Positions 9,672 to 18,684 are shown, counted from the first letter of the stretch. The stretch: 64,000 nt of DNA from Micromonospora rubida (GCF_009908295.1 NZ_JAAALO010000003.1:496001-560000), one strand, 5' to 3'. The notes: generated from the sequence alone by a model not told the origin. Translations and numbers: made by a program.

Positions 9672-11056
9672 CCGTAGAGCCCGTAGACCAGCGCGCCGAG
9701 CAGGAACCACACCCCGAACCGCAGCCAGGTCACCGGGTTCAGGAAGGTGATCAGCCAGATCGAGAACAGCGCGCCGAGCGCCGGCACCACCGGCATCCCC
9801 GGCAGCCGGAACGTGCGCGGCGCGTCCGGGCGGCGGTAGCGCAGCACGATCACCGCGACGCAGACCACCACGAACGCCAGCAGGATGCCGATGTTGGTCA
9901 GCTCGGCGGCCTGCCGGATCGGCAGGAACCCGGCGATCAGCGCCGAGCCGACGCCCACGATCCAGGTGACCCGGCTGGGCACCCGGCGCACCGGGTGCAG
10001 CTTGCCGAACCAGGCCGGCATCAGGCCGTCCCGGCTCATCGAGAACCACACCCGGGTCACCCCGAGCATGAACGTGAACATCACCGTCAGGATGCCGATG
10101 ATCGCCCCGACGGCGATGACGCTGGCCAGCCCGGACAGCCCCACCGACGCGAACGCCGAGGAGAAGCCGCTCTCCGGATCGATGTCCCGGTAGTTCTGCA
10201 TCCCGGTCAGCACCAGCGTGGCCAGCACGTACAGCACCATCGAGATGGCCAGCGACCAGACGATCGCCTTCGGCATGTGCCGGCGGGAGTCCTTCGCCTC
10301 CTCCGCCGCGGTGCTCATCGCGTCGTACCCGAATACGGCGAAGAAGACAGTGGCCGCGCCGGTGAACGCCCCGCCGACCCCGAACGGGAAGAACGGCGAG
10401 TAGTTCGCGGTCTTCACGTGGAAGAAGCCGACCACGATCACCAGCAGCACCACGGCCACCTTCAGCCCGACCACGAACGTCTCGAACCGGGCCGCCGAGG
10501 AGATCCCCCGGTTGAGCAGGAACGCGATGAGCAGGCAGAGCAGCACCGCGAACAGGTCCACCACGTGCCCGTCGCCGGTGCCCGGCGCGCCCAGCACCCA
10601 GTCGGGCAGCGCCAGGCCCAGCTCCCCGAGGAGGAAACCGAAGTACCCGGAGATGCTGATCGCGACCACCGCCACGATCGCCGTGTACTCCAGCAGCAGG
10701 TCCCAGCCGATGAACCAGCCCACGGCCTCGCCGAGCACCACGTACCCGTAGGTGTAGGCCGAGCCGGCCTTCGGGATCATGCCGGCGAACTCGGCGTACG
10801 ACAGGGCCGCCGCCGCGCTGGCCAGGCCGGCGATCAGGAACGAGAGGAGCACGGCCGGGCCGGCCGTCTCGTGCGCCACCGCCCCGGCCAGGGCGAAGAT
10901 GCCGGCGCCGATGATCCCGCCCACCCCGATCGCGGTGAGTTGCCACAACCCGAGGGACCGGGACAGCCCCTCGTCGGTCTCGTCGGCGATCTCCTCGACC
11001 GACTTGCGCCGAAAGATCCCCGTGCCGCCGCCCGGCGCACTCTCCCTGGAGGTCAT
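9638..11056 (-). CDS. APC-family amino acid permease
   Basis: 472-residue polytopic membrane protein with 12 or more hydrophobic segments. The first helix carries the APC motif GVGGIIGAGIF, and the early loop has AAALSYAEFAGMIPKAGSAYTY as in cationic amino acid transporters. Probable role: uptake of an amino acid by proton symport or exchange. The ATG at 11056 follows GAGAGGGGACC. A promoter lies at 11106-11134. Single gene; substrate not readable from sequence. Confidence 0.92.
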   Translation of the reverse strand: MTSRESAPGGGTGIFRRKSVEEIADETDEGLSRSLGLWQLTAIGVGGIIGAGIFALAGAVAHETAGPAVLLSFLIAGLASAAAALSYAEFAGMIPKAGSAYTYGYVVLGEAVGWFIGWDLLLEYTAIVAVVAISISGYFGFLLGELGLALPDWVLGAPGTGDGHVVDLFAVLLCLLIAFLLNRGISSAARFETFVVGLKVAVVLLVIVVGFFHVKTANYSPFFPFGVGGAFTGAATVFFAVFGYDAMSTAAEEAKDSRRHMPKAIVWSLAISMVLYVLATLVLTGMQNYRDIDPESGFSSAFASVGLSGLASVIAVGAIIGILTVMFTFMLGVTRVWFSMSRDGLMPAWFGKLHPVRRVPSRVTWIVGVGSALIAGFLPIRQAAELTNIGILLAFVVVCVAVIVLRYRRPDAPRTFRLPGMPVVPALGALFSIWLITFLNPVTWLRFGVWFLLGALVYGLYGYRRSALADRR

Positions 11057-11105
11057 CGTCGGTCCCCTCTCGTTCCGGCCACGTCGCCGTCGGTGGAGAA
11101 CTGCC

Positions 11106-11134
11106 TCCGTATTGTGACGGACGTAGATGTCCAA
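11106..11134 (-). promoter_or_regulatory. Promoter of the APC permease
   Basis: Minus-strand TTGGAC (11134-11129), 17-bp spacer, TACGGA (11111-11106). The predicted transcript start leaves a leader of about 40 bases before the ATG at 11056. Confidence 0.45.
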
Positions 11135-11166
11135 CGAGAAGCTCCGCGCGCGGATGCGGGGACATT

Positions 11167-11865
11167 TCACCCCGGGGCCGCCCGCCGGGTCAGCCGCCAG
11201 TACTGCCGCTTCTCCTCGTCCCGCACCACCACCCCGAGCCGGGCCAGCTCCCGCCGCAGGTCGTCGGCGTCCCCGCGCCGACCCCGGTCCACCGCGTGTT
11301 GCCGCGCCCGCAGCAGGGCGTCCGCCCCCGCAGGCAGCCCCGGCAGCCCCTCCACCCACCGCCGGTACGCGTCCCGGTACGGGTCCGCGTCCGCCCACGG
11401 CCAGCCGTGCCCCCGGAACGCGGCGGCCAGCCGCCCGGCGCTCACGTCGCCGCGCTCCCGGGCCAGCTCCTCCTCCCCGTCGCCCAGCAGCACCAGGTCC
11501 CGCCGGTCGACGAATACCACCCGCACGGATCGGCGGGTGATCTCCCGGTCCTGCCCGTCGCGGCGCAGCCGGACCCGGTCCGCAGTCACCTCGACCCGCA
11601 GCCGCTCCCGGGTGCCGATCCCGGCCACGACGAGCCCGGCCAGCGCGCCGAGCGCCACCGCCCCGGCCGTGGCCCGGGGCTCGGGCAGCTTGGCCAGCAG
11701 CTCGAACCAGCCCTGCGCGGGCACCCACGGCAGCCCGGCGACCGGGCCGGCGACGGCGGTGAGCAGCCAGCCGGCGCCGGCCCCGACCAGCGGGAAGCCG
11801 CCCCACATGACCGCCAGCTCGCCCGCCCCGCCGTCGACCCGCGTCGGCGCGTCCCCGGCCCCCAC
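11167..11865 (-). CDS. YqeB-like membrane protein
   Basis: 232 residues. Two or three hydrophobic segments occupy residues 20-90, then a PH-like strand region (VEVTADRVRLRRDGQDREI, VVFVDRRDLVLL) and a C-terminal helical part (DPYRDAYRRWV, RRELARLGVVVRDEEKRQYWRL) typical of the YqeB family. Function unknown. GTG 11865 lies immediately after the permease stop, with GGAGGT upstream, so the protein is probably made from the same mRNA as the ABC exporter. Confidence 0.75.
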   Translation of the reverse strand: MGAGDAPTRVDGGAGELAVMWGGFPLVGAGAGWLLTAVAGPVAGLPWVPAQGWFELLAKLPEPRATAGAVALGALAGLVVAGIGTRERLRVEVTADRVRLRRDGQDREITRRSVRVVFVDRRDLVLLGDGEEELARERGDVSAGRLAAAFRGHGWPWADADPYRDAYRRWVEGLPGLPAGADALLRARQHAVDRGRRGDADDLRRELARLGVVVRDEEKRQYWRLTRRAAPG

Positions 11866-11867
11866 GG

Positions 11868-12662
11868 TCAGGACACCTCCCGGCGCAGCGTGCGGACGAG
11901 CCCGGCCGCCAGCGGCAGCACCGCCCAGACCAGCACCGACACGGCCATTCGCCCCCACTGGCCGGCGGTCACCTCGGGACCGAAGAGCGGCTCCATGGTG
12001 ACGCTGGTGTCCAGCCAGCGGGCCGGCTCCCGCAGCGCCGCGACCATGCCGGCCAGCACCGCCCAGACCGTGGGCAGCAGCAGGTAGGTGACCACCGCCA
12101 GCGGGGTGTTCAGCAGCAGCAGGCCGAACGCCGCGCCCATCAGCACCCCCAGCACCTGCAGGACCACCGCGTGGAACAGCCGGGCGGCCTCGAACGACCA
12201 GTCGCCCGACCCGCCCGTCGCCTTCGCGACCAGCGTGCCGACCGCGGCGACGGCCAGGGTGACCAGCACCGACGCCAGCGCGGCCAGCACCACCGCGGCG
12301 AGTTTCGCGGCGATCACCCGCTCCCGGCGGGGCACCAGCGCGTACGTGGTCAGCGCGGTGCGCTGGGACCACTCCCCGGTGATGGACAGGATGCCCAGTA
12401 TCGGCAGGAGCAGGCCGGCGGGCAGCAACTGCGGGACGAAGAACGCGGTGAACGTCTGTTCGTCGTCGGCCAGCACCCACAGTTGCACCACGACGATCGC
12501 GACGGAGACCAGGCCGATGCCGACCAGCAGCCACCGGCCGGCCCGGGTGTCGACGAGCTTGCGCAGCTCCACGGCGGTCAGCCGGGGCAGCGACGGTCCG
12601 CGTACCCCCGGGTGAGCCGGCGGGGCGACGGCGGGTGCGGTGGGGGCGGTGCTCGCGCTCAT
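11868..12662 (-). CDS. ABC transporter permease (ABC-2 type)
   Basis: 264 residues with about six hydrophobic segments after a cytosolic N-terminus (LTAVELRKLVDTRAGRWLL), the pattern of ABC-2 export permeases of actinomycetes. ATGA overlap with the ATPase gene upstream. With 12659-13576 it forms a small exporter; an antibiotic, lipid or peptide substrate cannot be assigned. The histidine kinase/response regulator pair is divergent from this operon and may control it, as in other actinobacterial ABC/two-component sets (inference). Confidence 0.88.
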   Translation of the reverse strand: MSASTAPTAPAVAPPAHPGVRGPSLPRLTAVELRKLVDTRAGRWLLVGIGLVSVAIVVVQLWVLADDEQTFTAFFVPQLLPAGLLLPILGILSITGEWSQRTALTTYALVPRRERVIAAKLAAVVLAALASVLVTLAVAAVGTLVAKATGGSGDWSFEAARLFHAVVLQVLGVLMGAAFGLLLLNTPLAVVTYLLLPTVWAVLAGMVAALREPARWLDTSVTMEPLFGPEVTAGQWGRMAVSVLVWAVLPLAAGLVRTLRREVS

Positions 12663-13576
12663 GCCGTGGTCTCCTTCGTGGACGTGCCGCCGGTGAGGGT
12701 GAGGAAGAGCTGTTCCAGGCCGCCGGCACCGGCCGGGCGCAGCTCGGTGAGGACGACCCCCGCGTCCGCCGCTGCCTGCCCGACCACACCGGGCTCGGCC
12801 TGGACCAGCAGCCCGCCGCCGGGCGACGCGGCCGGGCCGGTGGCGCCCGTCGCGGCGAGGCCAGCCTCTGCCAGCGCCCGCCGCAGGGCCTCCCCGTCGC
12901 GGGCCCGGACCAGCGTGCCGGCGTCGGCCAGCAACTCGTCCGTGTCGCCGGAGGCGACCACCCGACCACCCCCGATCACCACCAACTGGTCGGCCACCGC
13001 CTCCACCTCCCGCAGCAGGTGGGAGGAGAGCAGCACGGCGCCGCCCCGGTCGGCGAAGTCGCGCAGCAGGCCGCGCATCCAGAAGATGCCCTCCGGGTCC
13101 AGGCCGTTCGCCGGCTCGTCCAGGATCAGCACCCGGGGGTCGCCCAGCAGCGCGTGCGCCAGGCCGAGTCGCTGCCGCATCCCCAACGAGTACGCCCCGA
13201 CGCGCCGCCGCGCGGCACCCGCGCCCAGCCCGACCTGGTCGAGCTTCACGTCGACCTCCCGCCGGGGCACGCCCATCGTGATGGCGGCCAGCGTCAGCAC
13301 CTCCCGCCCGGTCCGCCCCGCGTGCTGCGCCGAGGCGTCCAGCAGCACCCCGACCTCCCGGCCCGGATTCGCCAGCCGCCGGTACGGCACCCCGCAGACG
13401 GTGGCGGTGCCCGCGCTCGGCGGGGCCAGCCCGCAGATCATCCGCATCGTGGTGGACTTGCCGGCCCCGTTCGGGCCGAGGAAGCCGGTGACGCTGCCCG
13501 GCGCGCAGGTGAAGCTGACGTCGTCGACGGCGGCGTGGCCGCCGTACCGCTTGGTCAGGTGCTCAACTTCGATCAT
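12659..13576 (-). CDS. ABC transporter ATP-binding protein
   Basis: 305 residues. Walker A GPNGAGKST at 34-42, a degenerate signature YSLGMRQRL near 138, Walker B LILDEPANGLDP and the switch His in SSHLL. The C-terminal 90 residues form the extra domain seen in DrrA/CcmA-like drug and peptide exporters. Four-base overlap with the permease gene. Divergent from the sensor kinase gene, with about 127 bases between them. Confidence 0.93.
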   Translation of the reverse strand: MIEVEHLTKRYGGHAAVDDVSFTCAPGSVTGFLGPNGAGKSTTMRMICGLAPPSAGTATVCGVPYRRLANPGREVGVLLDASAQHAGRTGREVLTLAAITMGVPRREVDVKLDQVGLGAGAARRRVGAYSLGMRQRLGLAHALLGDPRVLILDEPANGLDPEGIFWMRGLLRDFADRGGAVLLSSHLLREVEAVADQLVVIGGGRVVASGDTDELLADAGTLVRARDGEALRRALAEAGLAATGATGPAASPGGGLLVQAEPGVVGQAAADAGVVLTELRPAGAGGLEQLFLTLTGGTSTKETTA

Positions 13577-13694
13577 GGGTCGAGCCTGCCCGCGCCACCC
13601 GGCCGGGCGCTGCGGTCACCGGTCGAGAACCACGTCGACCTCCGGCCACGGTCGGCGTCGACTTTGGTAGCTGTCGGCGGGGCCGCGGCCTTCC

Positions 13695-13700
13695 TAGCAT
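13695..13700 (+). promoter_or_regulatory. Candidate -10 hexamer for the sensor kinase gene
   Basis: TAGCAT; transcription would begin at or next to the paired GTG codons at 13704/13707, a leaderless arrangement. Confidence 0.35.
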
Positions 13701-13703
13701 GGG

Positions 13704-15050
13704 GTGGTGACCAGCGCCGCCGTACCGGATCATCCCTGGCTGCTGCCGGGCGCCCTCGCCGACGTGGCGTCGTCCGGGGCGCGACCCCGACGGACCGCCC
13801 GCGACTGGCTGGTGGACGTCCACCTCTTCCTGTTCGCCCTCGGCTGGGCCGTCTCCGTCGCCTGGGACGCCCGCCAGCCCGACCCGGAGCTGGCCGGGCG
13901 GCTGCCGTACGAGTGGTTGCAGGACCTAGACACGGTGCTCGGGCTGCTGGCCTGCGCGGCGCTGTGGCTGCGCCGCCGCTGGCCCTTCGGCCTGGCGGTG
14001 GCCATCCTGCCGCTCGGGCTGTTCTCGGCGACCGCCGGGGTGGTCCTCGTGGCCATCATGTTCACGGTCGTGGTGCACCGGCCGTTGTCGCAGATCGCGC
14101 TGGTGTTCGGCGGCAGCGCGCTGACCAGCGTCAGCTACGCGATGCTCCGCCCCGACCCGGTGATCGGATTCTGGGGCGAGCTGGCCTGGGCGGCCGTCTT
14201 CACCGGCTCGGTGCTCGCCTGGGGGATGTTCGTCCGGGCCCGGCGGCAGCTCATCCTGTCCCTGCGCGACCGGGCCGACCGGGCCGAGGCGGAGCAGCAG
14301 CTCCGGGTGGCGCAGGCCCGGCAGCTGGAGCGCACCCGGATCGCCCGGGAGATGCACGATGTGCTGGCGCACCGGATCTCCCTGCTCAGCCTGCACGCCG
14401 GCGCGCTGGAGTTCCGGCCGGACGCGCCGCCGGAGGAGGTCGCCCGGGCGGCCGGCGTGATCCGGGAGAGCGCCCACGCCGCCCTCCAGGACCTGCGCGA
14501 GGTCATCGGCGTCCTGCGCGCCGACGACCCGCCCCCACCCGGCCCGGCGTCGTCGGGCCAGGTGCCGGCCGGGTCGGCCCGCCCCGGACCCGCCCCCGCC
14601 CCGGCGGCCCGGTCGGCGACGACGCCGCAGCCGGCCGCGGTGGAGCGGCCACAGCCCACCCTGGCCGACGTACCCACACTGGTCGCGGAGTCCCGGGCCG
14701 CCGGCATGCGGGTGGAGGTGGTCGACACCGTCGAAGCGGCCGGGACCGCGCCCGTCGCGCTCGGGCGCGGCGCGTACCGGATCGTCCAGGAGGGGCTGAC
14801 CAACGCCCGCAAGCACGCGCCGGGCGCGGCCGCCACCGTCCGGCTCTCCGGGGCGCCCGGCGATGGGCTGACCGTCGACGTTCGCAACCGCTGGCCGGTG
14901 GGGGCCGGGTGGCAGCCCGTCATCCCCGGCACCGGGACCGGCCTGGTCGGCGTCGCCGAGCGGGTCAGCCTGGCCGGCGGGCACCTGGAGCACGGGCGGG
15001 ACGGGTCCGGCGACTTCCGGCTGACCGCCTGGCTACCCTGGCCGGCATGA
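13704..15050 (+). CDS. NarL-type sensor histidine kinase
   Basis: 448 residues. Four or five transmembrane helices lie between 38 and 178, then a HisKA_3 dimerisation helix with the phospho-acceptor H218 (REMHDVLAHR). A Pro/Ala-rich insert spans about 275-320, and the HATPase domain has QEGLTNARKHA (N box) and GTGLVGVAERV (G box). Senses a membrane signal and phosphorylates the regulator encoded next (ATGA overlap at 15047). Paired GTG codons make 13704 or 13707 possible starts. Confidence 0.93.
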   Translation: MVTSAAVPDHPWLLPGALADVASSGARPRRTARDWLVDVHLFLFALGWAVSVAWDARQPDPELAGRLPYEWLQDLDTVLGLLACAALWLRRRWPFGLAVAILPLGLFSATAGVVLVAIMFTVVVHRPLSQIALVFGGSALTSVSYAMLRPDPVIGFWGELAWAAVFTGSVLAWGMFVRARRQLILSLRDRADRAEAEQQLRVAQARQLERTRIAREMHDVLAHRISLLSLHAGALEFRPDAPPEEVARAAGVIRESAHAALQDLREVIGVLRADDPPPPGPASSGQVPAGSARPGPAPAPAARSATTPQPAAVERPQPTLADVPTLVAESRAAGMRVEVVDTVEAAGTAPVALGRGAYRIVQEGLTNARKHAPGAAATVRLSGAPGDGLTVDVRNRWPVGAGWQPVIPGTGTGLVGVAERVSLAGGHLEHGRDGSGDFRLTAWLPWPA

Positions 15051-15754
15051 CCGGGCGGGAACACGACACGGGTGCCGGGGCGGCTCGTCCGGAGCCCGTG
15101 CGGGTGCTGATCGTCGACGACGACGCCCTGGTCCGGGCCGGCCTGTCGATGATCCTCGGCGGCGTGCCCGACCTGCGGGTGGTCGGCGAGGCCGCCGACG
15201 GCGACCAGGTGCCGGCCGCCGTCGCCGCCTGCGCGCCCGACGTGGTGCTGATGGACATCCGGATGCCCCGGGTGGACGGGCTCGCCGCCACCGAGGCGCT
15301 GCGCGCCCAGCCCCGCCCGCCCGAGGTCCTCGTCCTGACCACCTTCGACGCCGACGACCAGGTGCTGCGGGCACTGCGCGCCGGGGCGGCCGGGTTCCTG
15401 CTCAAGGACACCCCGCCCGCCGAGATCGTCCGGGCGGTGCGCCGGGTCGCCGCTGGGGAGGCCACTCTCTCACCGACGGTCACCCGGCAACTGATCCGGC
15501 ACGTCACCGCGTCCGGGCCGGCCGGCGTCGATCCCCGCCGTGAACGGGCGCTGCGGTTGCTGGCCGGGCTCAGCGAGCGGGAACGGGAGGTCGCGGTCGC
15601 GCTGGGTCAGGGCCGGACCAACGCCGAGATCTCCGCCGAGCTGTTCATGAGCGTGGCGACGGTCAAGGCGTACGTCTCCCGCCTGCTCACCAAGCTGGAC
15701 CTGAACAACCGGGTCCAGGTCGCCATCCTGGTCCACGACGCAGGCCTCGCCTGA
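15047..15754 (+). CDS. NarL/FixJ-type response regulator
   Basis: 235 residues. Receiver domain 18-135 with D24-D26 acidic pocket, phospho-acceptor D70 (VVLMDIRMP) and the LLKDT lysine. C-terminal LuxR-type helix-turn-helix (LSEREREVAVALGQGRTNAEI, SVATVKAYVSRLLTKL). Translationally coupled to the kinase. The first 16 residues are an unconserved tail. The likely target is the divergent ABC exporter or itself. Confidence 0.95.
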   Translation: MTGREHDTGAGAARPEPVRVLIVDDDALVRAGLSMILGGVPDLRVVGEAADGDQVPAAVAACAPDVVLMDIRMPRVDGLAATEALRAQPRPPEVLVLTTFDADDQVLRALRAGAAGFLLKDTPPAEIVRAVRRVAAGEATLSPTVTRQLIRHVTASGPAGVDPRRERALRLLAGLSEREREVAVALGQGRTNAEISAELFMSVATVKAYVSRLLTKLDLNNRVQVAILVHDAGLA

Positions 15755-15862
15755 CCCGGCCATCGCCGCAGCTCCCTACGCCCCGCGTGCTTCCTCGTGG
15801 GCCGTCTCTTGATCCGGTGGCGGCCGGACGATTGCCTCCCGCATCCGGTCGGGGACCTGTCT

Positions 15863-15940
15863 GTCGGCCCCTATGGAGCTGCCCCGTTTGTGCTACCGAT
15901 GGAGCGGGCGCGTAAACGGGGCAGCTCGAAAGGGGCCGAC
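15863..15940. repeat. Long near-perfect inverted repeat, REP-like element
   Basis: Arms 15863-15889 and 15914-15940 are complementary at 25 of 27 positions, separated by 24 bases. The core is GAGCTGCCCCGTTT. It lies in the 319-base gap 15755-16073, in which I see no gene. A related hairpin with the same TATGGAGCTGCCC core lies at 53911-53951 in the hut operon, so this is a dispersed family and not a unique terminator, although it could also terminate the two convergent transcripts here. Confidence 0.8.
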
Positions 15941-16073
15941 GGAGGGTGGACTGACTGTGATGAGACACGCCAGCCGCTAACTGGCGGTCAAGCCATCACC
16001 TACGGACCGACCAGGTCAGCCTCACAGTCAGTCCTCGCGGCCGGGCCGACGGTGTCCCGCCTGGCGGCTCCGG

Positions 16074-16862
16074 TCAGTCGCTGCCGGCGCCGATCCCGCA
16101 GTCCGGCGCGGACCAGACGGTCGTGTTCGATGTCTGGTCGCTGTTGTTCTCCCGGCGGGAGTCCACGTGGACGTGGTCGTCGTGGTCCGGGTACCCGGGG
16201 CCGTAGATGCCGCTGAAACCGTGGTCGCGGGCCGCGCGGGCGGCGTCGCACAACGACGAGTCGCGGGGGACGAGGTCGGCGGCGGTGCCGTAGAGGTGCT
16301 GGCTGTCCGATGCCCCACCGACCTGCTGGTTGCACTCCTTGCTACGGAAGCCGCTGGTGACGAGCACCGGCTTGTCCCCGAGGTCGCGCCGCAGCGCCTC
16401 CAGCTTCCACATGGTGCGCAGCGCGTTGGCCTTCGTCTTCGTCGCCGACAGCGGGCCTCCGCTCCAGCCGCCCCGCCCGCAGCCGTCGTCCAACTCCTGG
16501 TAGCTGAAGTGACGTGGGGTGCAGTCGTTGTCCTGGAGCGCGTACAGCTTGGTGTACGTCTGCGGCCCGGCGACCCCGTCGGCCTTCAGCCCGTACGCCG
16601 ATTGGAAGCGCTTGACCGCGGCGGCGGTCTTCGGGCCGTACCGGCCGTCGTTCTCCACGATGTCCCGGGTGCCGGCCCACCCGGCGACCCGGATCTGGAG
16701 CTGGCGGACGTCGTCGCCGGAGCGCCCCTGGTACAGGTTGCGTTTCCAGGTGTAGCAGCCGTCGGCATGGGCCGGCGGGGCGGCCACCACCGTGGCGATC
16801 GCGGCACCCGGCAACGCCAGGGCGAACGCGACCATGGCCCGCTTCAAGGTTTTGGCACGCAC
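16074..16862 (-). CDS. Secreted peptidoglycan-binding M15 peptidase
   Basis: 262 residues. Signal peptide 1-34 (cleavage near AHADG), a PG_binding_1 domain about 45-105 (GRSGDDVRQLQ, DGRYGPKTAAAVKRFQ), and a D-Ala-D-Ala carboxypeptidase-like M15 zinc domain with H189 (SQHLYGTAAD), D196 and H232 (DHVHVD). Trims peptidoglycan peptides outside the membrane. GTG 16862 has GGGAGGAC four bases upstream. Only weak homology is needed for this call because the three zinc ligands are visible. Confidence 0.9.
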   Translation of the reverse strand: MRAKTLKRAMVAFALALPGAAIATVVAAPPAHADGCYTWKRNLYQGRSGDDVRQLQIRVAGWAGTRDIVENDGRYGPKTAAAVKRFQSAYGLKADGVAGPQTYTKLYALQDNDCTPRHFSYQELDDGCGRGGWSGGPLSATKTKANALRTMWKLEALRRDLGDKPVLVTSGFRSKECNQQVGGASDSQHLYGTAADLVPRDSSLCDAARAARDHGFSGIYGPGYPDHDDHVHVDSRRENNSDQTSNTTVWSAPDCGIGAGSD

Positions 16863-17179
16863 GGAAGTCCTCCCGTAAGGAGAGCGAATGGGGTGAGCCG
16901 GGTCCGTCGGCCGGGACGTCCCGTCCGTTCCACCCTCGCATCGTGGCGTCCTCTTGGAGGCAAATAACCGGAATTGTTCTCGGTTTGGCTCGCGCCCGGG
17001 GATCTGCCGGGAAAGAAGGGCGAAATGGGTACGCCCCATTGCGCGCCGCCGATGCACAGAGCGGCCGAAACGGTACGCCGGGCGCGGCGCGACGGAAACG
17101 TGAATCGGATCCGACGGAGGGTGACCGTCGGGGCGCGGGCGGCCGGCGGGTAACGTCACCGGAGGGCTGGGAGGTGGCT
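16863..17179. other. Divergent promoter region, M15 peptidase / DUF6642-like gene
   Basis: 317 bases without a supported gene. The stretch 16950-17000 is distinctly less GC-rich, with ATAACCGGAATTGTTC, and probably holds the promoters. I looked on the minus strand for a c-di-AMP (ydaO) riboswitch, common before actinobacterial wall hydrolases, and found none of its conserved blocks. Confidence 0.4.
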
Positions 17180-17833
17180 GTGGCACGCGGTGGCGTCTTC
17201 TGTGTCGAGGGGCAGTGGCACCGCGACCTCAACGAGCGCGGATCGGTCCTGCCGACCCTCGAACTGCTCGAACGGCTCGGCAAGATCCGGTTCATCCACA
17301 AGGACGCGGCCACCCGGGACGAGCTCTTCTACTTCCTCGACCGCTGGCTGCTCAAGCAGTACGCCGACTACCGGGTGGGCTTCTTCGCCATGCACGGCGA
17401 GCCGAGCCGGCTCTGCCTCACCGACTGGGACTCCGTCGATCTCGCCGACGTGGCCGAGCGGATCGCCGGCCGGTGCGACGGCCGACGGCTCTACTTCGGC
17501 AGCTGCTCGGTGCTGCGGGCGTCCGACGCCGTGCTGCGCGACTTCCTCGACGTCACCGGCGCCGCGCTGATCTGCGGCTTCACCCGCGAGGTCGACTGGG
17601 TGGAGTCCGCCGCGTTCGAGACCGTGCTGCTCGACGTGCTCGCAAACGGGCACCGGCACAACGCGGCCGAGTTGCGGATGGGCTCCGCACACTGGGCGCC
17701 CCTGGCGGCGTACCTGGGCTTCCGGGTGATCTACGCCAACGGCCGGGCGTGGCGGCCGACCGTGCGGCCCCGGGTGCCGGCCCAGCCCACGGGACGGACC
17801 GCAGCCCGCCCCCGCTCGGCGGGGACCGGCTAG
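17180..17833 (+). CDS. DUF6642-like protein with a caspase/CHAT-like His-Cys arrangement
   Basis: 217 residues, unknown function. After a first strand GGVFCVEG and a helical part, FFAMHGE places H72 after a hydrophobic strand, and RLYFGSCSVL places C109 at the end of the next one. This H-G...S-C order and spacing is that of caspase-like (CHAT) peptidases, but the call rests on pattern only. The C-terminal 25 residues are Pro/Arg-rich. GTG 17180 has GGGAGG five bases before it. It is divergent from the M15 peptidase and convergent with the SDR gene. Confidence 0.65.
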   Translation: MARGGVFCVEGQWHRDLNERGSVLPTLELLERLGKIRFIHKDAATRDELFYFLDRWLLKQYADYRVGFFAMHGEPSRLCLTDWDSVDLADVAERIAGRCDGRRLYFGSCSVLRASDAVLRDFLDVTGAALICGFTREVDWVESAAFETVLLDVLANGHRHNAAELRMGSAHWAPLAAYLGFRVIYANGRAWRPTVRPRVPAQPTGRTAARPRSAGTG

Positions 17834-17881
17834 ACGATTGTCGGCACGAGGCTCGGCGTCGGTGAGCCGGAACCCGGCGGC

Positions 17882-18523
17882 TCAGTATCCGGCGGTGAAG
17901 CGCATGTTCTCGAAGCGCGGGTGCTCGATCTCGTCCACGACGGCGACGGCCAGGTCCTCGTAGCTCAGCACCGCGCGGCCCCGCTCGTCGGTGACCGGCT
18001 CTTCCGTGCCGGTCCGGTAGCGGCCCGTGCGCTCGCCGGGGTGGAACTCCAGCGGGGGTGGGGAGACGTACGTCCAGGTCACCCCCTCGGCCGAGGACCG
18101 GTACCAGGCCAGCGCGTCGGCCTGGCCCAGCGCGGCGTCCCGGTACTCCTCGGGGAAGTCCGGCTCCTCAACGAACGGGACACCCCTCGGGCCGAGCAGG
18201 GTCGCCCCGCCGCCGACGTGGATCACCCGGGGCGGATTCGGCAGGTCCCGCAGCACCGTGATCAGGTTCTCCGCCGCGTCCCGCCACAGCGCCCGTTCCC
18301 CGCCGCCGACCGCCACCACGATCGCGTCCGCGCCCGGGGCCAGCTCCCGTACGCTGCGCGCCGAGGTGGCGTCGCCGGTGACCAGGTCGACCCCGGCCGG
18401 CAGGTAGCTGACCGCCTCCGGCCGGCGCACCGCCGCGGTCACCCGATGACCCCGGTTCACCGCCTCGGCGGTGATCCGCGAACCCGCCGTGCCGCCGGCC
18501 CCGAACACCACGATGTCGCTCAT
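17882..18523 (-). CDS. NAD(P)-binding atypical short-chain reductase (NmrA-like)
   Basis: 213 residues. Rossmann motif GAGGTAG (G8, G11, G14), then AAVRRPE as in NADP-binding members of the atypical SDR group related to YwnB and biliverdin reductase B. No Y-x3-K pair. Probably a small flavin or quinone-type reductase or redox sensor. A minus-strand TAGCCT at 18574-18569 may be its -10. Function not further assignable. Confidence 0.85.
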   Translation of the reverse strand: MSDIVVFGAGGTAGSRITAEAVNRGHRVTAAVRRPEAVSYLPAGVDLVTGDATSARSVRELAPGADAIVVAVGGGERALWRDAAENLITVLRDLPNPPRVIHVGGGATLLGPRGVPFVEEPDFPEEYRDAALGQADALAWYRSSAEGVTWTYVSPPPLEFHPGERTGRYRTGTEEPVTDERGRAVLSYEDLAVAVVDEIEHPRFENMRFTAGY

Positions 18524-18654
18524 CGCCTGACCGCCTCCCGCGCCGCACGACCGTCGTCGTCCGTCCCCAGGCTAGGGAGCCGAGCGCCCCGGCGGTGCCG
18601 TTCCGGCGATCCCGGGCGGGGAGACCACGGCTCGCCGCTCGCCGCTCGGCGATC

Positions 18655-18675
18655 GGCCGCCTTCTGGAGGCGGCC
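18655..18675. terminator. Hairpin downstream of the class C beta-lactamase-like gene
   Basis: 8-bp stem GGCCGCCT / AGGCGGCC with a 5-base loop, just after the minus-strand stop at 18685. No T-tract. Confidence 0.4.
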
Positions 18676-18684
18676 CGACCGGGC

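Noticed and set aside
9101..12001. Plus-strand frame of 966 codons opposite the permease and ABC genes
   Set aside because: His/Gln/Arg-rich text typical of an antisense frame; the minus-strand genes have clear motifs.
16862..16941. Short frame upstream of the M15 peptidase (ATG 16941 with AAGAGGA)
   Set aside because: A ribosome site is visible, but the frame runs out of register into the peptidase gene and encodes nothing recognisable; probably leader sequence.
16862..17160. c-di-AMP (ydaO) riboswitch upstream of the M15 peptidase
   Set aside because: None of the conserved riboswitch blocks could be found on the minus strand.
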